A stretch of 64,000 nt of DNA, taken from Lotus japonicus (taxonomy: Eukaryota; Streptophyta; Magnoliopsida; Fabales; Fabaceae). Of this stretch, positions 30,003 to 40,513 are shown piece after piece. Below the pieces are notes generated by a model, which saw nothing but the letters and a program-made list of their open reading frames with translations, ran no database searches and was not told where the DNA came from. Location: the NCBI RefSeq assembly GCF_012489685.1, contig NC_080046.1:25240223-25304222 (forward strand). The letters are read 5' to 3'. The translations under genes were made by a program, and so were the position numbers. The first letter of the stretch is position 1, and every line of letters starts with the position of its first letter.

Positions 30003-30350
30003 TCATTCATGAGACATCTTCAGAGATTCAAAAATGCCTTTAGCAAACTCACGATCTGTAATCTTCTGGTACTCTTCATAGGAAATAGCACTTAGAAGAA
30101 TTGCTCTTGCTTTGTGATGTTGTGAGTACAGCTTCTTTTGATCTGCAGTCATCTCTGACCTTGGGATCTTCTTGCCATCTGCATCAACTGGACGCTCGTA
30201 GCCATCCACAATAATATCCCAGAGATCTGCATCGAAACCCAGAAAGAAACTTTCCAGTCTATCTTTCCAATATTCGAACCTTTGACCGTCGAACATAGGA
30301 GGCTTTGCATTGTAACCATCTCTTTGAGTTTCACTGGTGGTGGCAGCCAT
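30003..30350 (-). pseudogene. Sirevirus 1 Gag N-terminus
   Basis: 115 codons from the ATG at 30350, 57 bases inside the primer site. PPMFDGQRFEYWKDRLESFF is the usual copia gag start. It ends at TGA 30003-30005 after KMSHE; the next frame continues in register, so a single nonsense change broke the gene. Confidence 0.9.
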
Positions 30351-30406
30351 TGTTTTTCACACCGGCCCGGATCACTGAACACTGTTAGGTGTGGTAATCA
30401 GAACTT

Positions 30407-30420
30407 GCGCTCTGATACCA
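30407..30420 (-). promoter_or_regulatory. Primer-binding site of Sirevirus 1
   Basis: The minus strand reads TGGTATCAGAGCGC two bases inside the LTR, an initiator tRNA-Met complement with a two-base extension. Confidence 0.92.
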
Positions 30421-30422
30421 AT

Positions 30423-31632
30423 TGAAGGTGTGAAAAACGGTAGAAAGGGGGGGTTTGAATAACGTTTTCAGTACAAAACTTCCACCTTAAAGATTTTGAC
30501 AAATCTTTCGAGAACTTAAGTGCTAAAGATAAGAGATAGAGAAGCACACAAGAATTTTATCCTGGTTCACTTGATAAATCACTCAAGCTACTCCAGTCCA
30601 CCCGTTAAGGTGATTTCTTCCTTCTTAGAATGAAGGCAATCCACTAATCAGGTAAGAGTTACAACTGCACTTGAAACCTACAAGTGACTAACAATTACAC
30701 TGACTTAGCTCACACTAAGATTCACTCTCTTAGTCTTCTCTAGGATCCGATCAACCTTGATCTCCTAAAGGAACTAAACAAACTGTTTATCAAAGAAATG
30801 TTTACAAGAGATTTGCTTCTAAAATGCTAATAGTAAACTCAATGAATTTCAGATGAAAGAAGGCTTAGAATATTTTGAATATGTCTTGCGCGTATGTGTT
30901 ACTTCTTCTCGCCGCTTCTTTCAATCTTCAGCCTCTATATATACTCCAAGGATTAGGGTTGAGCGTTGCATGGGAAATGCTACCGTTGGAGAGCAGTTCT
31001 GGAAAATCCAGCTTCTGCTGTGGCTGAGAACGTTAGGTAGGTCGTCAGGAAGGTACACTTGCTTTTGTACTTGGATAGCGACTTGACCTTTTAACCTAGG
31101 AGACTTCTGATCAGAGGAATGCTTCGTATTGGAACTTGTGAAGCCGGTTGATCAGAGTCAGAGGGAAAGCACAGATCCTCTGACCATTGTATCTTCTGAT
31201 TCTGAACTCAGAGGGAAGAACATGGCCTTCAGAGTTTCTTGCTTCTGGACTTCAGAGTTTCCACTATTCAGCTTCTGGATCTTCAGAGTCTTCTACACCA
31301 TCAGAACATCTGAACCTTCAGTGTTTCTTGGTTATCAGAACTTCTGGATCTTCAGAGCTTCTAGCGACTGAGTCCACATCAGAGTTTGTATAGCTTCAGA
31401 ACTTCTGAAGCTTTTCCACTGTTCATACTGAACATGGTGAATGCGAAAGCGTTGCTTGGGTTACCCTTTATACACAGTGCTTCTGATTTGTGTGAGATTG
31501 AGTTGAGGTCAGAGCCTGTAAATAGCACACTCAGAAAAACACGTTAGAGTGCCACAATTGTTCATATCAGAAGATTAACTTGTAATCATCAAAACATAGA
31601 GTTGTACTACTCGATCAAAACTTGATCTTACA
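30423..31632 (-). repeat. 5' LTR of Sirevirus 1
   Basis: 1210 bp, sense start TGTAAGATCAAGTTTTGATC (with an internal palindrome) and sense end CACACCTTCA. It is dense in TCAGA/TCTGA motifs between 31100 and 31420. Further copies are the truncated 32722-33718 and the solo LTR 60901-62104. Near 30930 the antisense of a TATATATA-like box (CTCTATATATACTCC) suggests the promoter. Confidence 0.9.
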
Positions 31633-31637
31633 TCTTT

Positions 31638-31840
31638 TGCTCGAGGAGCAGTTTTGTTGTTGGGCTATCTAAAAGATAAGCCGGGAAACGGGTAGTTTCC
31701 GAGTATGTTGATACTCTTTGCTCGTTGAGCTGTTTTGACCATCGGATGAAGATGAGTCGGATGATTCGAGAAATCATCATGAGATAATGTGTTTATAATT
31801 AATTGTCTTTTGTCGCAGAATCGACATTTGCCTTAGGGTA
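31638..31840 (+). repeat. Hairpin run, best-preserved copy
   Basis: In order: TGCTC/GAGCA (31638-31650); GGCT+ATCT/AGAT+AGCC with one bulged A (31663-31682); GGAAAC/GTTTCC (31684-31700); GAGTAT/ATACTC (31701-31716); GCTC/GAGC (31720-31730); GATGATT/AATCATC (31760-31778); GTCG/CGAC (31812-31825); TGCC/GGTA with loop TTAG (31829-31840). Eight hairpins in 200 bases, most with homologues in other LTRs. Confidence 0.78.
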
Positions 31841-32391
31841 TGCTTTTAGAGACAATAAGTTAGCTAGAACACGTGACGACGTGTCGAGTGAGGTCGGAGA
31901 CGTTGTTTGGCTAATCACTTTGCATTCATGCACACATTAAGAGGTTAATACACGGTGGGATGCCGGACCTTGGTGGATTCCAAAATGGTCATAAGACCGG
32001 ATTTCCACGTAAGAACACTACGATGATTCTTAGTAGCAGACCGAAATGGCAGACCTCCGGGTTTACTGCTGATCTGACTACCGTTGTTATTGGTGTAAGA
32101 GGCACGTGGGCCGAAATGGTCCCACCGTGGCTGGTGTTAGGGCTGATCCGTTGATGCCCATCCCTTCGGAATGCATCTTGTCAACCGGCATCTCATTCAT
32201 GCAACATGCATACTGACTTAGCTGCCGAGTGTGATTGATACTTGTTAATCTTACTTGATGCATGTTAATTGTTATTAATGTCATTTATATTCATTGGGAG
32301 ATATACAATGTTATGATGCTATCACTGACTACTAAGCCTAAGTAGCTATCCCTTAAACTATATCTATTGGATTTATTACTTACATAATTCT

Positions 32392-32721
32392 TTGGAGTTG
32401 ACCCTCGCGTCTTCTATGTGTGTTTTGGCGGACTACGCCCTTTGTCAGATGTCCATGGCGGACTGGTTCACGATGGTTCACCCTTCGGGGGGAACTAGAT
32501 TCGAGATGCTCGATCAGGATGACCCCGGCTCATGGGTGGTCGACCCCGCTGGCCACCGAGCGACTTACTCGGGGACGTTTATGAAGGTCTGTGTCGACCG
32601 TCTGGGACACATGACGGAAGGAGTGCTGAGGAGATACACTGTGAGCTTCAACCTGCCACCCGGCGTGCATTGCGGACCCGGTGTAGGAGCACCACCACCA
32701 CCGTCATCTTCGAATGATGAG
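32392..32721 (+). pseudogene. LTR ORF relative, interrupted by a Sirevirus LTR
   Basis: Homologous to the 233-aa LTR ORF at 5677-6378. From the aligned ATG at 32416 it shares QMSMADWF, PSGGTRFEMLDQ, AGHRATYSG, GVLRRY and LPPGVHCGPG with few length changes. The frame is cut at 32721. Its acidic end (LDSDSDDDHASM) is readable behind the insertion, ending at TAG 33874-33876. The copy is older than the insertion and was apparently open until then. Confidence 0.6.
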
Positions 32722-33718
32722 TGTAAGATCAAGTTTTGATCGAGTAGTACAACTCTATGTTTTGATGATTACAAGTTAACATTTTAGTATGAACAATTAT
32801 GGTACTCTAACATGTTTTTCTGAGTGTGCTATTTACAGGCTCTGACCTCAATTAGATCTCACACAAATCAGAAGCATTGTGCATAAAGAGTGACCCAAGC
32901 AACGCTTTCGCAACATCTATGTTCACTCTGAACAGTAGAAACGCTTCAGAAGATCTGAAGTCTTACAAGCTCTGATATGGACTCAATCACTTGAAGTTCT
33001 GAAGATCCAGACGTTCTGACAACCAAGAAACTCTGAAGGTTCAGATGTTCTGATGGTGTAGAAGACTCTGAAGATCCAGAAGCTGAAAAGTGGAAACTCT
33101 GATGTCCAGAAGCAAGATGACTCTGAAGACCATGTACTTCCCTCTGAGTTCAGAATCAGAAGATTCAATGGTCAAAGGATCTGTGCTTCCCTCTAACTCT
33201 GATCAATGAGCTTCACAAGTTCCAACATGAAGCATTCCCCTGATCAGAAGTTTACTAGGTTTAAAGGTCAAGTCACTATCCAAGTACAAAAGCAAATGTA
33301 CTATCCTGACGACCTACCTAACATTCTCTGCCACAGCAGAAGCTGGAATTTCCAGAACTGCCCTCCAACGGTAGCATTTCCATGCAGCGTTCAAACCCTA
33401 ATCCTTGAAGTATAAATAGAGGATGAAGATTGAAAGATGCGGTTGGAAGAATCTCACACGCGCAAGCTATACTAAAACCTTCTAAGCATTCTTTCATCTG
33501 AATTCATTGTGTTTACTATTAGCTCTTCAGAAGCAAATTCTTTGTAAACATTCTTTCTTAAACAAGTTGTTTAGTTACCTTTAGGAGATCAAGGTTGATC
33601 GGATCCTAGAGAAGACTAAGAGAGTGAATCTTAGTGTGAGCTAAGTCAGTGTAATTGTTAGTCACTTGTAGGTTTGAAGTGCAGTTGTAACACCTACCTG
33701 ATTAGTGGATTGTCTTCA
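32722..33718 (+). repeat. Truncated solo LTR of the Sirevirus 1 type
   Basis: Starts TGTAAGATCAAG as the sense start of LTR 30423-31632 and follows it for about 1 kb, then stops near 33718, some 210 bp before the expected end. Gypsy LTR sequence resumes at once. Because its 3' end is missing, no target duplication can be shown. Confidence 0.82.
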
Positions 33719-34368
33719 CTCACCCACTATTGCTGTCATTGATGATCATGGCTCGGGCCCTAAGCCCGTGAGGCCAGCACAAGAGCGTGTCGTGGTAGCG
33801 AGAGGAGGGAGGATGGTGTACATTGACTTAGTCGTTCTGGATTCCGATTCGGACGATGATCATGCTAGCATGTAGTTGTGAGTGCTGGTGTGAGCTCCTC
33901 TAGACAAGATTAGTGTAGGAGTAGTGTCATAGCTCTGACCGTCATGTTTCATTTGGGGACAAGGTAGGTTCCTGACTGATAGCTTTTTGTGTGGTTTCTC
34001 TACGGAAATCACAGAGAGTTGGTTGGACTAGAGGGTCTTGTTTTAGGCCGTTTGGGCTGACTTATTCTCATTTTTGAAGGATTGTGTTGCGGACACTTGA
34101 CCTTCCCTTTTGGATTGTACATATTGCATACGGGCGTTACTTTCTGTTATTTCCCGTCACTGGAGGATACTCGTGATGTGGTTCGCTACTTACAGCGGGG
34201 GGTGTAATTATATATTGTACATTAGTCATGCTGTCTTTTATCCTTGAATTTTATTTCATTAAAATCGTAGATTTATCAGTTGAACAAATCAAAAAAAAAT
34301 ATTCACGTTTTTCCGCTTTAATTTCATTTTGGTTACTAAAGTGACGCCACCGAAGTCGGGGTGTTACA

Positions 34369-35334
34369 GTATAGTCCCTAGAGTAGAGAGATGTAGAAAG
34401 ATTGCACTTAGTGAGAGAGAGAGAGTTAGAGAGAGAGTGTCACTGAATTTCATGTGTTATTTAGTAAATGAGCTAAGAGTCCTTTACAACTGGTAATCGC
34501 TCCCTATTTATAGTAGGGGAGATGGGCCTAATAAGTGTAACTGCCTCTTGTTGGACCGGTTGGGCCTCGCTGAAGGAGGCCCAATATCCAGGTCTGGCGA
34601 CCTCCGCTTGGCGGGTAACCCATGAGCGTAGGCCCCCTAGGGGCTCGCCCAGTCCACTAGTCCACAAGACACCGAGCACGAAGCATGAGGGCTAAGTGTG
34701 TCTTAAAGATCAAAACAACTAACTATGAACGCTATTGTGCTAAAATATTAAAGTCGCTAACATGGCGTTAAAAGCAATAAAATTTCGCAAGTCCACGAGT
34801 GGCGATCGTGTGGAGTTTGGTCGCCACGCTTGAGGGGTGATCGTGGTGAGTTTGGTCGCCCAGGGTATTGACACGTCAGAGAAGTGGAAATGTCAGTGTA
34901 TCTTTGAAATCTCAACTGCCACTCCCGAGACGTCACCTCACATCATTAAAGACGGAATCCGAACCAACCAAGCATTACAATGCCCCCCAAGATTGCGTCG
35001 TTTGCTTTCTTCAAGGAAATCATTCCCTCTTGTCATCTTGAGGCACGACTTCCCATCACCCCCACGCAATGAAACAGTCGCTCAAGTTCTACAGGCGTCC
35101 TGTGCCGTCAGTTGTCCCCTTCGTATAAAGATCCTCATTCTCCACCATTTTCCACTTTCGAAACCTCCACTTTTCTCATCCTTAATCTCTTCCAAAAGGT
35201 CTCCGGCCAGCCACCACTCCCGCTCCGTCGCTTTCCACCCCTTCGGTTATCCCTTGTTCACTTCCTTTCCTGGTGAATCCCCAACTCTGTCTGCGTCTTG
35301 CTTTGACATTCCCCACCCCTTCTTACTTTCCTCC
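34369..35334. other. Unassigned repeat-like sequence
   Basis: 34369-34750 has a GAGAGAGAGAG run and, on the minus strand, a TATA-like CTATAAATAGGG near 34500, suggesting the promoter part of another LTR on the minus strand. 34800-34862 has an imperfect direct repeat of GATCGTG(T)GGAGTTTGGTCGCC type. From 35120 a CGTATAAAGATCC box and a pyrimidine-rich leader precede the ATG at 35335. I cannot name the element. Confidence 0.4.
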
Positions 35335-35550
35335 ATGGCCTGCAAACACCAAACTAGGAACTCCTCTCGTCGAGCCACCTCGACTTCTCCTCCATGACGG
35401 GTTCCGACGCCCAGGGTGCCAACTGAGCCCTCTTTCTCTGGCGGGGTCCCTCTTGCGCTATCGAAGGTAAGGGCCTTCCAGCTCAAAACTTTCCCTACCA
35501 TTCCACCTTTCGCTCAAACGGCCCCTCTGCCAGAGGCCATCGACCAACCA
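35335..35550 (+). pseudogene. Start of an old gypsy-type gag-like gene, broken
   Basis: ATG at 35335 begins a short basic Ser/Thr/Arg-rich stretch that stops after 20 codons. A second frame (35416 on, PTEPSFSGGVPLAL) continues the likely coding sequence up to the Sirevirus 2 border. Its position opposite 63254-63955 suggests it is the N-terminal end of the same gene. Assignment is by context only. Confidence 0.35.
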
Positions 35551-35762
35551 GAGGCTAAAACTCAGATATGGTGTTCTGTTGCACTGAGAATGGTTTTGAG
35601 ATGGAAATGTGCATAGCTGATACTACTAGCTATGTTGATGTGTAAGCTACCTTGTTTGTGTGGATGCTCTTCTATGTTGATTTGAGTTTTCAAGTTCCAA
35701 GCTGCTGAAGAGTTCTTTATGGTAGTGGATTGTATTAGCTAAAATTTGACAAAGGGGGAGAT

Positions 35763-36619
35763 TGTTGTTCCGATGTTACAACATCTTGCCTATGACATCT
35801 GTCCCTGCGAAACCTGCAATGAGTTGGCTAGGTTTTCTGTGAAGCTTCGTTTTCATTTCTTGGTGATCAAGCTAGGGTATTTCTGGAAGCTTCTATGCGC
35901 CGTACAAGGATTATATTCTATGTGATCAAATCGGTTTCAATGATTTGATCTGAGATTGTGTGGGAGTTTTATTTATGAAATAGGAAACTTATTATTGAAG
36001 ACTTTTCTGCAGATTTGTTTCCTAGTAACTCCCTGAGTGTTGTGTGGACCTTTGCTCGTCCAAGCCCATCGAAGAAAAGGCCTGGATGACTGCTATATAT
36101 GAAGACCGAAACCTAATGTATAGGTAGAGAGCTTCTGTTGAGTAAAACTAGGGTTTACTCTTGTCTGTGTTCACACTTGTTGTTCTCTCAGCTTATTCAT
36201 GTATTGATTCTTTTGCTGAGAGTTAAGTTTTTTGTTGTTTGATCATTAGATCTGTCTTTGCTCTTGTTGTGAGCTATTTAATCACTGTGGCAGTGATTGA
36301 GAGAAAGTGAGAGGGGCTCTTATACTTAGGGGGAGGACTAAGTAATAAACACTTGTAGAGATAGGTAGAAAAGGTTGTGAATTGGGGCAGTTCAATTAAG
36401 ACCTTTTGTGTACAATTTCTCTGAATAGTGGATTATCTTTCTCTTGGGTGAAAACCCTCCAGACGTAGGTGATTTTGCACCGAACTGGGTTAACAATCCT
36501 GGTGTCTTGTCTCTGTTTATGTTCTTTATATTGCACATTCAATTAACTGTTTTGTATCAAGTTGTATAAGATGTCTTAGTCATCTGGTAGAACATCTGTC
36601 CGCGTGTGCCAGAATTTCA
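35763..36619 (+). repeat. 5' LTR of Sirevirus 2
   Basis: 857 bp, from TGTTGTTCC to AGAATTTCA. It lacks 56 bp after TGTTGTTCC that are present in the 3' LTR; otherwise the two are close. Near 36098 a CTATATATGAAG box may be the TATA signal. It is preceded by AAAGGGGGAGAT, a polypurine tract, which normally sits before a 3' LTR. Confidence 0.88.
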
Positions 36620-36621
36620 AT

Positions 36622-36633
36622 TGGTATCAGAGC
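36622..36633 (+). promoter_or_regulatory. Primer-binding site of Sirevirus 2
   Basis: TGGTATCAGAGC two bases after the LTR, followed by AGGCACC. Confidence 0.92.
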
Positions 36634-36684
36634 AGGCACCCTGTTCTGATTGGGTGAGCTCCAGGGATTTACTTTTCTGGTATC

Positions 36685-36850
36685 ATGGACAACAACAAGG
36701 ATGTGGGTTCAATGCACAGGCCACCTATGCTTGATGGGACAAACTATGACTACTGGAAGGCTCGCATGGTTGCATTTCTCAGATCTATTGATGATGGAAA
36801 GGTGTACAAGTCAGTGCTCAAAGGGTGGACTCATCCAGTACAAACCAAAG
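36685..36850 (+). pseudogene. Sirevirus 2 Gag N-terminus, cut by a solo LTR
   Basis: 55 codons from MDNNKDVGS, with PPMLDGTNYDYWKARM, the common copia gag start. The frame is interrupted inside a codon at 36850 by the solo gypsy LTR; the rest is at 40514. Confidence 0.88.
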
Positions 36851-37518
36851 TGTAAGACCCGGATTTTCAGAACAAGTTAATTTCCGACTCAGGCGTGGAA
36901 TCAGTGTAAGCGTGACAGGAGTTTGATATTTGAGAAAGATTAATGAAGAAGAAAGTTCAGGAATTGCTCGAGGAATGTTGCGTTGTTGCTTTCGGAGCTA
37001 GTGCGAGTCGTCTGCACACCTGCCTTATGGCGAGCGTGTCCAGAATAGGCTAATTTCGCTTTTAAAGCAATGTTTAGGCGATATTTCGAACTCTTGGAAA
37101 ATTTCGACCAGCGTTTCATTTCGGAACTCTGGACTGTACGCACGATAGTATTTATTTTTCGGAAGTCCGCCGACGCTAATTTCTTTGCTTCGAAACCCTT
37201 GTTTCGAGCGGTGGATGAAGACTTTTTCTATTCGGGACTCCTAACGAAGTTTCCGTCCGCTTTGCCAGATTTGTTTCGACATTTCCAATCTTTATTCAGA
37301 AGGAAGTTTTGTCGTCTAAGCAGCACAGCAAAAAGTAGTTTTTCGGGACAGATTAACTTACACCGCCTTTGGGATTTTAGATATCGTTTTTCCCAAATCA
37401 TAGATACTTGTTTTGAGTTCTGGATTTCTGACGCCAGAATCTCTCTTAGAATTCCTCGGTGAACGTGCTGCAAAAATCGGAATCGCGAAATTTTCATTTT
37501 CCCGCGATTTCGCCTGCC

Positions 37519-37526
37519 TATAAATA
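37519..37526 (+). promoter_or_regulatory. Probable TATA box of the solo LTR
   Basis: CTATAAATAG with the same surroundings as the chromovirus LTR TATA at 8530. Confidence 0.6.
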
Positions 37527-39250
37527 GCTCAAAAAAGCAAAAATTCCTTCATTTTCTTCCTATTATGGCCGAATTTCGTGGAGAGCAAGGGGGGAGGATA
37601 TTTTCGCGAAAACTTGACTGATCTTCGTGCAGTTCGTCCCTACTTCTAGGTATCGAGGTAACTAGCATGAATCCTACCTCTGATTACTGTTTCTGTTGCG
37701 TTTCTGAAGTCGTTTCTGTGCTCACAGTTTTGAGCTTTTTGTAAAACTGTCCGATTTCTCTGATTTCTTGCTTGGGTTATGTTCCTTACGTTCCCATGAG
37801 CCTAAAACCTCTGTCAGTAAACTCTGATTGTGATTCAGTTGTCCAGGATCTGAAAAACTGTTTCAAAACCTTTTTGTCTCACATTTCGAAACTTTATTGT
37901 CGAAAAGTCATAATCTGACTTCGTGCCTTTAGGATTTGTTGTCACGGATGTCGTTAGGATCATTGCTGTCAAATTTGTTTTCAGAACTGATAACTTTGAA
38001 GTTTTGAGCCTTTATTTTGGACCAAAATGCCCCTGGATAGTCGTATTTCGACCCGATTGTCCGAAAATTGTTCCGACAGTTTCTTTGCCTTAGTTTTACC
38101 CTAAAACTACCTTGTGAATTGATTTGGTCGAAGAAAAAGAGCCGAAGCCCTTTTTCCTTTGTGGTCGTGACCTTGTAGTGTTGGGGAGGGAGTTTTCGTT
38201 TTCGAAAACTTGTCTTTTCGTACCCGATTGTCGTATTCTGAAGCTTTAATGCTTTGTCTATCGTTTATGTGTTGTTTTGTGATCGAAATAATCGATATTG
38301 TTTGGATTCTGCTTTGTTTTCTCCGAGGTTCAGTTGAAGGAACTTTGGAAGGTTCAGAGCACTTGAGTGAAGGAGCTTGTGATTTCGAAGCTGGATCAGC
38401 TCGAGGTTAGGGCAACTTGCTATATTTAGCTATGATTGCATGATAGGCGTCGATAAATTCGACCTATGCTTTATCTGATGTTGTTTATGATGATGGTTTA
38501 TTGTTATGATTGTTTTCATAACTTATGATATTGATGATGTGTTGAATTGAGCGTTTTGACGCAACTTCGGAGTGGAGGTTCATTGATCTGGTGATATTTG
38601 ACATTTCGGGTTGGATGAACAACCCTCGGCAAGTCCAAATGTGGGGTTTGAGACTTAGCCATTTGTTGGGATTCGTTGGAATTCCAAGACTTTCCCCGGG
38701 AAATGTATTTTGGGTGGTTGATTTTTGGAAACTTAGAATGATAGAGCTTTCGAAAAATAAAGACTTGGGAAACTTAGACTTTGAGAAATAAACTCATAAT
38801 TTGACTAATTTGAATTGAAATCATTTTTATTAACGTTTAAGCATAGGAGAACTGAAGGGGAAAAATATTTACGAAAGGCGGGGAAAAGTCGACTTATGTT
38901 GTGGGTTTGGAGAGTTTGGAATTGGGGAAAGCCATCAAGGTGGGCTATGGTGATGATTGAAGGTCACCGAGTACTCTAGTACTCCTGGTAGTGTTGTTCG
39001 AGTCGTGTTGTATTGACCGGCACAGACTCTGGGTTTTGTTTGGGCTGTGTTGTATTGACCGACACTAGACCCTCGTGTATTCTTGTGGGTGGAGTTGTGT
39101 TGTATTGACCGACACTAACTCTTGGGTTGTTTTGAGTTTGGGTCTGAGCAGTTTTTGACCATCGAGATTTGATGAGTCAGATGACTCAAGAAGTCATCAA
39201 GGGTGATCACACTCCTTTCATAATTAATTGTCTTTTGTCGCCGAATCGAC

Positions 39251-39440
39251 ATATACCTTCGGGTACAGTATATACCTTCGGGTACAGTATATCTATATAC
39301 CTTCGGGTACAGTATATCTATATACCTTCGGGTACAGTATATCTATATACCTTCGGGTACAGTATATACCTTCGGGTACAGTATATCTATATACCTTCGG
39401 GTACAGTATATACCTTCGGGTACAGCATGCCTTCGGGTAA
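39251..39440 (+). repeat. Array of nine TACC-TTCG-GGTA hairpin units
   Basis: Nine copies of CCTTCGGGTA with TATA-rich spacers of 9 or 15 bases. Each can form stem TACC/GGTA closed on TTCG, i.e. a C(UUCG)G tetraloop in sense RNA. Related LTRs have a single such hairpin with loop TTAG. Confidence 0.9.
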
Positions 39441-39881
39441 CTCGGGCATTCGATGGGGGATATGATCGACCGTGTTGTTAGGATCGACCTGTTGATGTCA
39501 GGCATAGCGGAGGGAAAAGTCGACCCGCAGGGTTAGGACTGATCCGACTATGTCAAGGTTGTAAGTGACACCCGAGGGTTATGGTCGGCACAATGCTAGT
39601 GTTAGGACCGACTCGATCGTGCCCAGCCTATTTCTTCCGGAACCTTCTTAATTGACGTTGCATTGACATATCATGCACTCTAACTATATTTGTTGAGATA
39701 TTGATGATTTGATGTTGATAAACATCGTTATGTGTTTTGATGATTGAATTGTATTAGAGAGTTGATACAATACATAACTTATATGTATATATACAACATA
39801 TATATATACCCCCGTTATCGCATGTTGATTGTATATCTATTGTATTCTGTAAGTTGACCCTAGCACCTTGGCTTTGTTTGT

Positions 39882-40121
39882 ATGTTTGTGTTTGGGCGGT
39901 CGGCCTGCTGCCAGGCGTCCGTCAGCCGGTTCGTGATGATTCGTTGTGCGGGAAAGACCCGGAGCGAAATGTCTATTACTAAAGCTTTCGACGAGGACCC
40001 GGACTTCATGGCTGATCGGGGGAGAGTCGATGATAGTAGTGTGAGATATGGGTGGTTAGAGTCTTTTGAGTTGGTTGTTACCGAAATAGCTCTGATTCGC
40101 TTTGCTTTTGGGACAGGGTAG
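39882..40121 (+). pseudogene. Decayed LTR ORF relative in the solo LTR
   Basis: Begins MFVFGRSACCQ, identical to the first 11 residues of the LTR ORF at 6378, then loses similarity through a frame change. Not expected to be functional. Confidence 0.45.
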
Positions 40122-40513
40122 GTTCCCGACGCGTGGCTTTTGTGTGGTTCTCTTACTGAGGGATCACAGTGAGTCAGTCGGACCATAGGGGTCTTTGCTT
40201 AGGCCGTTTTGAGGCCGACTTTCTCCTAGTGGTTTGTAATTATAATTTTTCTCACTTACACTTCTGGGTCTGTATATATTTGCCTACGGGCTCACTATTT
40301 TGGAGTCACTGCGAGTGCGTGTGACGTGGAAGTGCAGCTGAGGCTGTACATGTCTATATTTGATGTACATTGGTTAGTTAGTGGTTGGGTTATGTTGTTA
40401 TTTTATATTGCTCTGATTAAAAGGAATCAATCGAAAAAAAATACCTGCATTTTCCGCTTTACTTTATTTTCAAGTTACTAAGTGACACCTGGAAATCGGG
40501 GTGTTACACAAAG

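Larger units (their letters stand above)
22019..31632 (-). mobile_element. Ty1/copia Sirevirus 1 (SIRE/Maximus-like), 3' end not in this interval
   Basis: Minus-strand order is LTR (31632-30423), primer site, gag (30350-28440), pol (28552-25579), a 440-bp spacer and an envelope-like gene (25134-22282). A third gene after pol is the hallmark of Sireviruses. The 3' LTR is not found between 22281 and 22019; if 11545-11792 belongs to the same element, it lies left of the window beyond the two gypsy insertions. The right flank, TCTTTTGCTCG, is inside an older gypsy LTR, so TCTTT is the expected target duplication. Confidence 0.85.
31633..34368 (+). repeat. Old gypsy LTR, right part, interrupted at 32722-33718
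   Basis: Homologous to the second half of the LTRs at 11793 and 45448. It has the conserved hairpin run 31638-31840, one copy of the GAAATGGTCCCACCG segment, an LTR ORF relative and the end GTCGGGGTGTTACA at 34368. No primer site follows, so it is a 3' or solo LTR. Its left part would lie beyond Sirevirus 1, outside the window. Confidence 0.82.
36851..40508 (+). mobile_element. Solo gypsy LTR (chromovirus LTR type), TSD CAAAG
   Basis: 3658 bp from TGTAAGACCCGGATTTTCAG to GGGTGTTACA, flanked by CAAAG at 36846-36850 and 40509-40513, with no internal region. The U3 matches the LTR of the chromovirus at 1-11544. The 19-bp repeat (39004-39115) is shared with it, but the hairpin block here is the TTCG array shared with gag-only element 2. 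TATA box at 37519-37526. Confidence 0.93.

Noticed and set aside
34837..35397. 186-codon plus-strand frame
   Set aside because: Most of it covers the pyrimidine-rich leader before the ATG at 35335; the composition is Pro/Ser-rich by base bias and no domain is seen.
39251..39440. CRISPR-like direct repeats
   Set aside because: Units are 19-25 bp with near-identical spacers, inside a plant LTR. There are no unique spacers or cas genes.
39228..39505. Open frames over the TTCG arrays (here and at 47838-48175, 54398-54735, 55954-56302)
   Set aside because: They translate the repeat unit over and over in several frames on both strands and exist only because the unit lacks stops. No start context or conservation outside the array.
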